From positions 1-6,488 of the forward strand of contig CAMDMO010000084.1 in assembly GCA_945902255.1 (NCBI GenBank): DNA of 6,488 bases. Direction: 5' to 3'. Under the pieces are notes generated by a model, which made no database searches, had not been told where the DNA came from, and saw only the letters and a list, made by a program, of their open reading frames with translations. The DNA comes from Rickettsia typhi (GTDB taxonomy: Bacteria > Pseudomonadota > Alphaproteobacteria > Rickettsiales > UBA1997). This document shows positions 1-5,903 of the stretch, one piece after another. Positions within the stretch are counted from its first letter, which is position 1. Each line of letters begins with the position of its first letter. Made by a program: the position numbers and the translations under genes.

Positions 1-433
1 AGGAATAAATTTCAAAAAATAAAAACAAATTTAGTAAATTATTGGTAGTAAAAATGCCTACCAAACCAAACAAACGAAGCAAATAAACTGCATAAAAAAT
101 TTTACTATTTTTATCATCTAAAAACTTTTCTATATCGGGGCGATAGAAAAATAAAATTACTATTTTTAGAAAAATTGTTAAGAGTAAAAAAACAGTTCCT
201 AAAATAGTTAACTTAAATTCTAAGCCAATTGAAAGCGGCGACAACTCTAAATCATTATTAATTTTTTCATAATTTAAAACTTCAGGAAGAACATTTAATA
301 CTAGTAGAAATAATATTATAGAAGAAGTGATTGCGACAAGAAATGGGATAGTTTTTTTTGAAAAAATCTGACAAAAAAGCGATGAGACTAATGGTAAAAA
401 AATAATCAAATAGATATTACTAACTACGCCCAT
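1..433 (-). CDS. MnhD/NuoN-type antiporter membrane subunit, N-terminal part (runs off left edge)
   Basis: The minus strand is open from an ATG at 433 to the window edge, giving 144 codons of very hydrophobic protein beginning MGVVSNIYLIIFLPLVSSL. About four membrane segments are visible (roughly residues 7-23, 28-46, 75-95, 115-140). The stretch GIFTTNNLLNLFLFFEIYS near residues 126-144 matches the 'G..LTGDLFNL(F/Y)VFFE' signature of the proton-translocating family that includes MnhD/MrpD of Na+/H+ antiporters and NuoM/NuoN of complex I, and GLEFKLT near residue 70 fits the usual 'G..F..D' before the third helix. The glutamate in FFE is the conserved ion-path residue of the family. The start codon lies inside the end of carA (14-bp overlap, different frame), so translation is probably coupled to carA. 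Whether it is an Mrp subunit or a stand-alone NuoN/MnhD paralogue cannot be told from the N-terminus. Confidence 0.82.
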   Translation of the reverse strand, partial: MGVVSNIYLIIFLPLVSSLFCQIFSKKTIPFLVAITSSIILFLLVLNVLPEVLNYEKINNDLELSPLSIGLEFKLTILGTVFLLLTIFLKIVILFFYRPDIEKFLDDKNSKIFYAVYLLRLFGLVGIFTTNNLLNLFLFFEIYS

Positions 434-1598
434 TTTGCTGCATTAATTCAATAAATTGCTCAAAAAGATAAAAACTATCATCTGGCCCCGGAGAGCTTTC
501 TGGGTGATATTGCACCGAAAAAGCTGGAGCATCTTTAATTTTTATTCCCTCAATAGTATTATCAAAAAGCGAAATATGAGTAACTTCAGCATTTTTAGGT
601 AAAGAGTTTGAATCAACACAAAATCCATGATTTTGACTAGTAATTTCAACTTTTTTATTTTTTAAATTTTGCACAGGATGGTTAGCTCCGCGATGCCCTT
701 GATGCATTTTTGAAGTTTTTGCGCCCACCGCCAAAGCTAAAAGCTGATGACCTAAACAAATGCCAAAAAGTGGAATTTTATTTTTAAGAATTTCTTGAAT
801 CATTGGAATAGCATATTTACCACTTTCCGCAGGATCTCCAGGTCCATTTGATAAAAAAACACCATCTGGATTATGTGCCATAATTTCTTTAAAATTTGCC
901 TTGGCACCAAGAATTTTAACATCGCAGCCAATTTCAGTTAAGCAGCGTAGAATATTAAGTTTCGCACCATAATCAATTGCTACAACTTTAAATTTTTTCT
1001 TAAGAACTTGATTATAAGCGTTATTTTCTTGCTGCCATTTTCCTTCGCTAGGCCATTCATATTGTTTGTTTTCACTGGCGACTGACGCTAGTTCAACTCC
1101 TTTTAAATCTGGAGTTTTTTTAATTTCCGCAGCTATATTTTTGATTAACTTTTCATCAATATTATCTTGGTAAATAATTGCCACAGTCTTGGCACCATTA
1201 GCTCTAATTAACTTTGTAATTAGCCTTGTGTCAATTCCAGAAATTCCTGTAAGGTTATTTTTTTCTAGCCAAGAGTTAAAATTATCTTGAGAGCGATAGT
1301 TGGCTGGATTGGTAATTGGCTCACGAATTATAACGCCACAAGCCCTAATCGAATTACCCTCTATATCTTCTTGATTTACACCAACATTTCCAATGTGAGG
1401 AAAAGTAAAAGTAATGATTTGTCCGCAATATGAAGGGTCGGTAAGAATTTCTTGATAGCCTGTAATTGAGGTATTAAAGCAAATTTCGCCTTTGGAAAGC
1501 CCTTTTTTCCCTACTCCATAGCCATGCAAACATGAGCCATCTGCAAAAACCAAGGCAGCATTTTTAGGGGACTGATAAAAAATATTTGCGTCTTTCAT
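420..1598 (-). CDS. carA: Carbamoyl-phosphate synthase small (glutaminase) subunit
   Basis: CarA hydrolyses glutamine and passes ammonia to CarB, which makes carbamoyl phosphate for pyrimidine and arginine synthesis in the cytoplasm. The 392-aa product has the full two-domain layout. The N-terminal CarA domain (about 13-150) carries GEICFNTSITGYQEILTDPS and the SGIDTRLITKLIR stretch. The C-terminal class I glutamine amidotransferase domain (about 203-385) has the oxyanion-loop LSNGPGDP at 249-256, the nucleophile in FGICLGHQ (Cys281), and the His365/Glu367 pair in QYHPESSPGP. These sit at a constant offset of 12 from Cys269, His353 and Glu355 of E. coli CarA, so the enzyme looks intact. Length is normal for the family. 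No clear Shine-Dalgarno sequence precedes the ATG. Its 3' end overlaps the start of an antiporter-subunit gene; carB is not in the window. Confidence 0.97.
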   Translation of the reverse strand: MKDANIFYQSPKNAALVFADGSCLHGYGVGKKGLSKGEICFNTSITGYQEILTDPSYCGQIITFTFPHIGNVGVNQEDIEGNSIRACGVIIREPITNPANYRSQDNFNSWLEKNNLTGISGIDTRLITKLIRANGAKTVAIIYQDNIDEKLIKNIAAEIKKTPDLKGVELASVASENKQYEWPSEGKWQQENNAYNQVLKKKFKVVAIDYGAKLNILRCLTEIGCDVKILGAKANFKEIMAHNPDGVFLSNGPGDPAESGKYAIPMIQEILKNKIPLFGICLGHQLLALAVGAKTSKMHQGHRGANHPVQNLKNKKVEITSQNHGFCVDSNSLPKNAEVTHISLFDNTIEGIKIKDAPAFSVQYHPESSPGPDDSFYLFEQFIELMQQNGRS

Positions 1599-1688
1599 GA
1601 AAATATGTATTATGATGTGGTTCTTGTAAAAAAAGAATTTTTACCAATTTAATTTTTCCAATTAAATCCGCAATCATCAATTTTAACA
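1599..1688. promoter_or_regulatory. Divergent intergenic spacer (carA versus the CheD-like gene)
   Basis: This 90-bp spacer separates two divergent transcription units, so promoters for both directions should lie here or just inside the genes. On the minus strand the best -10-like hexamer is CATAAT at 1614-1609, but only a poor -35 (TTCTTT) lies 17 bp upstream, and the implied leader before the carA ATG would be only about 4 nt. No convincing -10/-35 pair or Shine-Dalgarno sequence was found for the rightward gene. The promoter role is inferred from gene orientation more than from motifs. Confidence 0.3.
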
Positions 1689-1961
1689 ATGCTAAATCTT
1701 TCCAAATTAATGTCGTCTAATACTCTGATAATTTCAGAAGGAGAATATGGCGTAATAGAAGGTGAAAATTCTTTAATTGCTTCATCAAAGTCAAATAGTG
1801 GAATAATTTTAGTTTTAACTGACAAAAATAAAAAAATCACTTCCATGGCTCACATTAACGACGAAGAATCTATCGAAGAAAATCTTGATAGAATATTTGC
1901 TGATATGACATCGATGGGAGCTGATATTAAAAATTTGCAATGTAATTTAATAGGAGAATAA
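1689..1961 (+). CDS. Small CheD-like domain protein lacking the catalytic cysteine (tentative)
   Basis: This 90-aa protein is not firmly recognised. Its layout resembles a short form of CheD, the receptor glutamine deamidase. A strand-rich N-terminal part ends in IILVLTDKNKKITSMAHIND (about 39-58), which aligns by eye with CheD's 'GSC(V/I)xVxLYDP..K.GGMAHIMLP'. A helix, SIEENLDRIFADMTSMGAD, and a final strand, LQCNLIGE, recall CheD's '..LI..M...GA....L.AKIFGG'. The histidine of the MAHI motif is present (His55), but the glycine-serine-cysteine of the deamidase site is replaced by an SNSG stretch near residues 35-38, so deamidase activity is unlikely. No che genes are nearby. An alternative start is the in-frame ATG at 1710. 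The sequence AGGAGA for the next gene lies in its last codons, which favours this strand over the antisense reading frame. The coding call is fairly secure; the family call is inference. Confidence 0.62.
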   Translation: MLNLSKLMSSNTLIISEGEYGVIEGENSLIASSKSNSGIILVLTDKNKKITSMAHINDEESIEENLDRIFADMTSMGADIKNLQCNLIGE

Positions 1962-1963
1962 AC

Positions 1964-2173
1964 ATGACATTAAAAGATACCTTAAAAACTGCTTTAGAAC
2001 AAATGGGAATTGCCCCTCAATATACTCAAAAACAAGGTGAGGTTGTGGTAAATGGCGCAGGAGCATTTATAAATCACTCAAATGAAAAACCATCTTCACA
2101 TCCTAATCACGCAACATCAAAACCGTTAGATCCTCAAGCAAACAAAGATCTTAGCAATGTCCAAACCCAATAA
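1964..2173 (+). CDS. Hypothetical 69-aa protein upstream of queF
   Basis: I do not recognise this protein. It begins two bases after the preceding stop codon and has a good Shine-Dalgarno sequence (AGGAGA at about 1951-1956) inside the end of that gene. Residues 1-15 (MTLKDTLKTALEQMG) could form one amphipathic helix; residues 16-37 include a short strand-like stretch EVVVNGAGAFI. The remainder (about 38-69) is rich in Ser, Pro, Asn, His, Lys and Gln and looks disordered. There is no signal peptide, membrane segment or cysteine. Its end overlaps the queF start by 17 bp in another frame, so it is co-transcribed and may serve translational coupling as much as encode a working protein. The ribosome binding site and packing argue that it is translated. 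Confidence 0.6.
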   Translation: MTLKDTLKTALEQMGIAPQYTQKQGEVVVNGAGAFINHSNEKPSSHPNHATSKPLDPQANKDLSNVQTQ

Positions 2174-2621
2174 AAAAACATTATCTTTGGGCAAAAAAAC
2201 CGAATATAATCTTAAAGAACCCAATTCTAAAATTTTAGAAAAAGTCAATAATCCTCATCCAGATATTGACTATTCCATAAGATTCACCTGCCCTGAATTT
2301 ACTTCAATTTGCCCAATTACAGGACAACCTGACTTTGCTCACCTCGTGATTGATTATGTTGCAGATAAATCAATTATAGAAAGCAAATCTCTTAAACTTT
2401 ATCTATTTTCCTATAGAAATCATGGCGCCTTTCATGAGGATTGCACCGTGCAAATTGCTAAAGATATAATTTCTTGCATCAAACCAAAGTGGTTAAGAAT
2501 AGGTGGCTACTGGTATCCTCGCGGCGGCATTCCAATTGATATATTTTTTCAAAGTGGAAACCCGCCTAAAGGTGTCTGGATTCCTGAGCAAAATATTGCA
2601 AGCTATAAAGGCAGAGGCTAA
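2157..2621 (+). CDS. queF: NADPH-dependent 7-cyano-7-deazaguanine reductase
   Basis: QueF reduces preQ0 to preQ1 with NADPH, the last step before the modified base is inserted into tRNA on the way to queuosine. The 154-aa length is that of the short, unimodular (B. subtilis-type) enzyme. The active-site segment FTSICPITGQPDFA places the nucleophilic Cys at 52, which forms the thioimide with preQ0, and the general acid Asp at 59. The family motif ESKSLKLY lies at 75-82, followed by FHED at 92-95 (His93, Glu94 in the substrate pocket). The C-terminal RIGGYWYPRGGIPIDIFF (about 114-131) is also typical. All key residues are present. The start overlaps the preceding small gene by 17 bp and has no obvious Shine-Dalgarno sequence, which suggests coupled translation. 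lgt follows after two bases. No other queuosine gene is in the window. Confidence 0.96.
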   Translation: MSKPNKKTLSLGKKTEYNLKEPNSKILEKVNNPHPDIDYSIRFTCPEFTSICPITGQPDFAHLVIDYVADKSIIESKSLKLYLFSYRNHGAFHEDCTVQIAKDIISCIKPKWLRIGGYWYPRGGIPIDIFFQSGNPPKGVWIPEQNIASYKGRG

Positions 2622-2623
2622 AG

Positions 2624-3427
2624 ATGCTAAATATATTCCCTATAATTCTTCCAGAAATAGATCCAATCGCCTTATCTTTTGGTCCAATTGCTATTAGATG
2701 GTATTCTCTCGCCTACATTGCCGGCATTTTATTCACTCTTTTTTGGCTAAAAAAAGTTAACCAAAAAGATCAAATTTTATCTAAAGAAGCTTATGATGAA
2801 TGGCTTTTTTGGGCAGTACTTTCAATTTTGTTAGGCGGAAGAATTGGCTATGTTTTATTTTATAATCCATTTTATTTTCTATCCAACCCCTCTGAAATAT
2901 TAGCTTTTTGGCATGGCGGAATGTCTTTTCATGGTGGCCTTATTGGTTCAATTGTGGGAATGTGGCTTTTTGCTAAAAAATATAAGGTTAATTTCTTAGC
3001 CCTAACTGACGCTCTATCGGTCGCAGCACCAGTTGGATTATTCTTTGGTCGCTTAGCTAATTTTGTTAATATGGAGCTTTATGGAAGAGTTACGGAATCT
3101 AATTATGGAGTAATTTTTCCAAATGCAGGAAATTTACCAAGACATCCAAGTCAAATTTATGAAGCCATCTTAGAAGGTCTATTTATTTTCATAATTTTGC
3201 TATTTTTGCATAAATTTACCAAAATTAAGGAGAAAAAAGGCATATTAAGTGGATTATTTCTGGTTTTATATGGTTTTTCTAGAGTTTTAATAGAAAATTT
3301 CCGCGAACCAGACCAACAAATTGGTTTTTTATTTGCAAAAATTACCATGGGACAGCTGCTATCAATACCTCTAATTTTATTTGGAATAATAATCGTAATT
3401 TTTCGTCCCAAAAAGCATAATTTATAA
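2624..3427 (+). CDS. lgt: Prolipoprotein diacylglyceryl transferase
   Basis: Lgt moves the diacylglyceryl group from phosphatidylglycerol to the lipobox cysteine of prolipoproteins, the first step of lipoprotein maturation in the inner membrane. The 267-aa product has the usual length and about seven membrane segments (for example 24-42, 60-80, 104-118, 127-145, 183-197, 208-224, 240-260). The motif HGGMSFHGGLIG (97-108) contains the essential His103. The Lgt signature GRLANFVNMELYGR starts at Gly142 and includes Arg143 and Asn146, which have the same numbers in E. coli. RHPSQIYEA (173-181) and FREPD (226-230, equivalent to the region of E. coli Arg239) are also present. The enzyme looks complete. 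It follows queF after two bases and is probably the last gene of this transcript. No strong terminator is visible just downstream. Confidence 0.97.
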   Translation: MLNIFPIILPEIDPIALSFGPIAIRWYSLAYIAGILFTLFWLKKVNQKDQILSKEAYDEWLFWAVLSILLGGRIGYVLFYNPFYFLSNPSEILAFWHGGMSFHGGLIGSIVGMWLFAKKYKVNFLALTDALSVAAPVGLFFGRLANFVNMELYGRVTESNYGVIFPNAGNLPRHPSQIYEAILEGLFIFIILLFLHKFTKIKEKKGILSGLFLVLYGFSRVLIENFREPDQQIGFLFAKITMGQLLSIPLILFGIIIVIFRPKKHNL

Positions 3428-3683
3428 TAAAAAACCTTGCATATAATTAGCCTCTTACACCTCTAGCTCTTAGATTAAATTTATCTCGCCATCCCTTTAT
3501 TTAAAAGGCTCTGATAATTATTAAATTTTTGCCTCATAGATGTTTTTAGCCTCAGCGACTGTCAAGAAATTTATTTACGAAATAAAAAAATAAATGCCTT
3601 TACTAGCTAGAAGTTTTGCAAAAAATGGTGACCATATTTTAAAAATTAACGGCAATTCGAAATTTTAGATTTTTTTAATATTT

Positions 3684-3693
3684 AAACCGGTTT
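3684..3693. promoter_or_regulatory. Perfect 10-bp palindrome upstream of rhodanese-dnaA
   Basis: AAACCGGTTT reads the same on both strands and sits 42 bp before the rhodanese start codon in otherwise AT-rich DNA. The form (no loop, two symmetric half-sites) fits a dimeric regulator's operator better than an RNA hairpin. No specific regulator can be named, and a 10-bp palindrome can occur by chance. Confidence 0.3.
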
Positions 3694-3702
3694 TTCATCA
3701 TT

Positions 3703-3718
3703 AACGCTTTTTAGCGTT
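3703..3718 (+). terminator. Small hairpin followed by T residues in the rhodanese leader
   Basis: Arms AACGCT and AGCGTT (6 bp) flank a TTTT loop and are followed by TTAT. This could be the weak terminator of transcription reading through from lgt, or a leader hairpin affecting expression of the rhodanese-dnaA unit. It ends only 17 bp before the ATG at 3736, unusually close for a simple terminator, and occupies the place where a Shine-Dalgarno sequence would be expected. The stem is short, so stability is modest. Confidence 0.35.
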
Positions 3719-3735
3719 TTATATAGTTTCATTAA

Positions 3736-4167
3736 ATGTCAGTTACACAAATTAACGCTCAAGATGCTTTTGACTTATTAAAGCAAAATAAAAATTCTAC
3801 TTTGGTTGATGTTAGAACTATTGAAGAATTTAACTTAGATGGCATAGCTGATTCAACAGAGTTTGAAGATAGAATGCTTTTATTGCCTTGGAAAACTTTG
3901 CCCGAAATGAAAGAAAATCCTGAATTCGGAAATATTTTAGAAAATTTTTTAAATAAAACTTTTGCTCAAAACTTCAAAGATACTCACATTATATTTATGT
4001 GTTTAATTGGCGGAAGATCTAATCAAGCTGCTAATTATGTCAGTAACCTTGGATATAAGAATTGCTACAACCTTATATCTGGTTTTGAAGGAGATTTGAA
4101 TAAAGAGGGCAAAAGAGGAACAATTAACGGCTGGAAAGCTGATAATTTACCATGGAGAAAAAAATAA
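3736..4167 (+). CDS. Single-domain rhodanese-like protein
   Basis: This 143-aa protein is one rhodanese domain, the fold that carries sulfur as a cysteine persulfide. The N-terminal part has STLVDVRTIEEFNLDGIADS (about 21-40), the usual 'L(I/V)DVR...E...GHI.GA' region with the His-Ile part altered. The active loop CLIGGRS (89-95) has the CX5 form with nucleophile Cys89 and Arg94, preceded by strand HIIFM. The C-terminal part, NLISGFEGDLNKEGKRGTINGWKADNLPWRK, resembles the 'V..L.GG...W...GLP' end of rhodaneses, extended by a small insert. The predicted location is cytoplasmic. No Shine-Dalgarno sequence is visible before the ATG, and an in-frame TAA directly precedes it, so no longer start exists. 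Its stop codon overlaps the likely dnaA start (TAATG), making the two genes one operon. The sulfur acceptor is unknown. Confidence 0.9.
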   Translation: MSVTQINAQDAFDLLKQNKNSTLVDVRTIEEFNLDGIADSTEFEDRMLLLPWKTLPEMKENPEFGNILENFLNKTFAQNFKDTHIIFMCLIGGRSNQAANYVSNLGYKNCYNLISGFEGDLNKEGKRGTINGWKADNLPWRKK

Positions 4168-5594
4168 TGATTCTTGCCGCTCCAAAAACAGATATAATTG
4201 AAGAAAAAAACAATAGCGCTTTTTTAAAGCAATTTCTTTTTGCTTGTGAAAAAGAGCTTGGTGAAGAAATCTTTAACAAATGGCTTGCAAATTTAGAGAT
4301 TTTTTTAGATTCAGAATCAGAAATTATATTTTCTGCCCCTTCGAAATTCGTGCGTGATTGGGTAATTCGTGAATTTATTGAACCAAAATCTGGACAAAAA
4401 AATCTTAAAATAATTGCAAAAACTATTCGTCCACAAGTAAAAAAAGTTTCTGTAATTTACATCGCAAAAAACGCTGAAAATAAAGAAAATATAAGCTACT
4501 CCTCAAATGATTCCAAGCCTTTAAATTTATCTAAAAATGATAATGTTTTTGCCTTTGGAACGGAGTTAAATCAACGCTACACCTTTCAAAATTTTGCTAG
4601 CGCTAAATATAATAAATTAGCGGTTTCAATGGCTAAAATTGCTGCAGGACTAGACGAACAAATTCGTTTATTTGATGATAAAATTCCACTTTTTATTCAT
4701 GGTTCAGTTGGAATGGGTAAAACTCATTTAGCGCAAGCAATTGCTTGGCAAATTAAGGAAAATGATAAGTCAAAAAAAGTAGTTTATCTATCGGCTGAAA
4801 AATTCATGTATCACTTCGTGCAGTCAGTTCGCAGCAATGACATTATGAATTTTAAAGAAAAAATGCGCTCAATAGATGTTTTAATTGTTGATGATGTGCA
4901 ATTCATTGCCGGCAAAGAAAGCACTCAACAAGAATTTATGAATAGCTTTAACAGCTTAGTTGAAGATAATAAACAAGTTGTTTTAGTTTGCGATCGCTGC
5001 CCTTCTGACCTTGAAAATATTGATGAAAAGCTAAAATCACGCATTTCTGGTGGCATGATTGTTAATTTTAGAAACCCTGACTATCAAGATCGAGTTTCTA
5101 TTTTAAAAGCTAAAGCTCAGATGATGGAACAAGAAATTTGCGAAAAAGTGATTAGCTTTATTGCTGAAAAAATTACTACCAGCGTTCGTGATCTTGATGG
5201 AGCTTTAAAAAAATTAATCGCAGGAAAAGTTTTACTTGGCGAAGAAATTACTTTAGAAGGCGCTAAAAATATCTTAAACGACTATGTTCGCGCTTCCAAT
5301 GCTGGAGCGCCTAATATTGAAAAAATTCAGAAAATTGTTGCTAATTTTTATGGAATTAAAATTGCTGATTTAAGCTCACAAAATCGTTCTAGAAACATCG
5401 CCAGACCTCGTCAAATTGCAATGTATCTATCAAAAACACTTACTTTGGAAAGTCTGCCAAAAATTGGTCAACAATTTGGTGGAAAAAATCACGCCACCGT
5501 AATTCATTCAGTGAAATTGATGCAAAAAATGATGGATCTAGATGCAAAATTTTTACAAGAAATAAAAGAGTTGGAAGAAAAAATTAGAGGATAA
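4167..5594 (+). CDS. dnaA: Chromosomal replication initiator DnaA
   Basis: DnaA binds DnaA boxes at oriC as an ATP-bound oligomer, opens the DNA and helps load DnaB. I prefer the ATG at 4167: GGAG at 4154-4157 lies nine bases before it and it overlaps the rhodanese stop as TAATG. An in-frame ATG at 4152 would add five residues without a ribosome binding site. Positions below count from 4152. Domain I is about 22-105 and a short linker runs to about 130. The AAA+ domain has Walker A GSVGMGKT (184-191), Walker B VLIVDD (243-248) and a box VII-like LKSRISGGM (294-302). Domain IV carries ARPRQIAMYLSKTLT (417-431) and GGKNHATVIHS (443-453). Length is normal. In the last motif the usual Asp of 'GRDHTTV' is Asn446. 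SEKFMY- and FKEKMRS-type stretches recall rickettsial DnaA. Confidence 0.97.
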   Translation: MILAAPKTDIIEEKNNSAFLKQFLFACEKELGEEIFNKWLANLEIFLDSESEIIFSAPSKFVRDWVIREFIEPKSGQKNLKIIAKTIRPQVKKVSVIYIAKNAENKENISYSSNDSKPLNLSKNDNVFAFGTELNQRYTFQNFASAKYNKLAVSMAKIAAGLDEQIRLFDDKIPLFIHGSVGMGKTHLAQAIAWQIKENDKSKKVVYLSAEKFMYHFVQSVRSNDIMNFKEKMRSIDVLIVDDVQFIAGKESTQQEFMNSFNSLVEDNKQVVLVCDRCPSDLENIDEKLKSRISGGMIVNFRNPDYQDRVSILKAKAQMMEQEICEKVISFIAEKITTSVRDLDGALKKLIAGKVLLGEEITLEGAKNILNDYVRASNAGAPNIEKIQKIVANFYGIKIADLSSQNRSRNIARPRQIAMYLSKTLTLESLPKIGQQFGGKNHATVIHSVKLMQKMMDLDAKFLQEIKELEEKIRG

Positions 5595-5635
5595 AGTAGT
5601 TTTTTCTGTAAAATTTCATATAACCCCAATAACGC

Positions 5636-5800
5636 TTAAGAAATTGTTCTCAGCTCTAAAACTCTGACTTGTTTACAATTATTCCCCCTTGTCACCACCA
5701 CCGTTCCATCCTTCGCCACTAGAATAACAATATCTGATAACACTCATCCTCATAACTTTTGCAATCAAAGTCTTTCAAAGAGCATAAAGAGCGGTCAATA
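5636..5800 (-). pseudogene. Possible gene fossil with frameshifted coding-like segments
   Basis: On the minus strand, one frame reads DRSLCSLKDFDCKSYEDE and continues to CYQILLF before a TAG at 5721-5719. A second frame, from a GTG at 5743 to a TAA at 5638-5636, reads 35 residues that include ILVAKDGTVVVTRGNN and KQVRVLELRTIS. Read together they look like one protein broken by a frameshift near 5735-5745. A third frame gives a 24-aa ATG frame at 5753-5679 ending GEGWNGGGDKGE. The segment at 5680-5730 is visibly richer in G and C than its surroundings. I do not recognise the family. It may be a decayed gene, a dispersed repeat, or chance. Confidence 0.3.
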
Positions 5801-5802
5801 AA

Positions 5803-5823
5803 AAAAGGGGTCTGACCCCTTTT
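5803..5823. repeat. 21-bp palindrome, copy 1
   Basis: Arms AAAAGGGGTC and GACCCCTTTT are perfectly complementary around a single central T. The A-run, GC stem and T-run give it the shape of a bidirectional intrinsic terminator. GGGGTC(T/A)GACCCC palindromes of this kind recur in many proteobacterial genomes, often near REP-associated (Y1, IS200-like) transposases; that association is from memory, and no such transposase is in the window. Confidence 0.8.
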
Positions 5824-5827
5824 GCTT

Positions 5828-5848
5828 AAAAGGGGTCTGACCCCTTTT
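5828..5848. repeat. 21-bp palindrome, copy 2
   Basis: This is an identical copy of the 21-bp palindrome in the same orientation, four bases (GCTT) after copy 1. The two copies can each fold alone or pair with each other in a larger cruciform or hairpin. As the first strong stem with a T-run after dnaA, the pair could also end the rhodanese-dnaA transcript. Confidence 0.8.
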
Positions 5849-5880
5849 TACTAAAAACCAGTATTTAGCCATTAACCACA

Positions 5881-5903
5881 AAAAAGTAACCTGGTTACTT
5901 TTT
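5881..5903. repeat. 23-bp palindrome of the same architecture, different core
   Basis: Arms AAAAAGTAACC and GGTTACTTTTT are perfectly complementary around a central T. The build (A-run, 6-bp core, single T, mirrored core, T-run) is the same as in the GGGGTC palindromes 33 bp to the left, but the core GTAACC is different. This suggests a related class of element. It is also terminator-like. Confidence 0.7.

Larger units (their letters stand above)
3428..3735. other. Intergenic spacer between lgt and the rhodanese gene
   Basis: This 308-bp AT-rich stretch holds no credible gene. Short frames occur (for example a 24-codon ATG frame starting at 3594), but none has a ribosome binding site or recognisable product. 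A TAGCCTC/GCCTCA-like word recurs near 3450, 3531 and 3549. No tRNA, SRP RNA or tmRNA signature was seen. The last 55 bases carry a perfect palindrome and a hairpin, listed separately, in front of the rhodanese-dnaA unit, whose promoter probably lies here although no convincing -35/-10 pair stands out. Confidence 0.5.

Noticed and set aside
1649..1846. 65-codon open frame on the minus strand between carA and the CheD-like gene
   Set aside because: It lies mostly antisense to the 1689-1961 gene, which is packed against a downstream gene whose ribosome binding site lies in its last codons. No ribosome binding site or recognised product supports the minus frame.
2503..2697. 64-codon plus-strand open frame across the queF-lgt junction
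   Set aside because: It is out of frame with two well-identified genes whose motifs account for the DNA.
3157..3411. 84-codon minus-strand open frame
   Set aside because: It is antisense to the C-terminal part of lgt, which shows conserved motifs in the plus-strand frame.
3537..3565. Minus-strand promoter with a perfect TTGACA at 3565-3560
   Set aside because: No acceptable -10 hexamer lies 16-19 bp downstream and no gene or RNA is recognisable on that strand.
3428..3735. Structured small RNA or tRNA in the lgt-rhodanese spacer
   Set aside because: No T-loop sequence, SRP or tmRNA signature or long stem was found; only short, weak hairpins occur.
5803..5903. CRISPR array
   Set aside because: There are only two identical units with a 4-bp spacer and a third with a different core; the units are full palindromes, and no cas gene is present.
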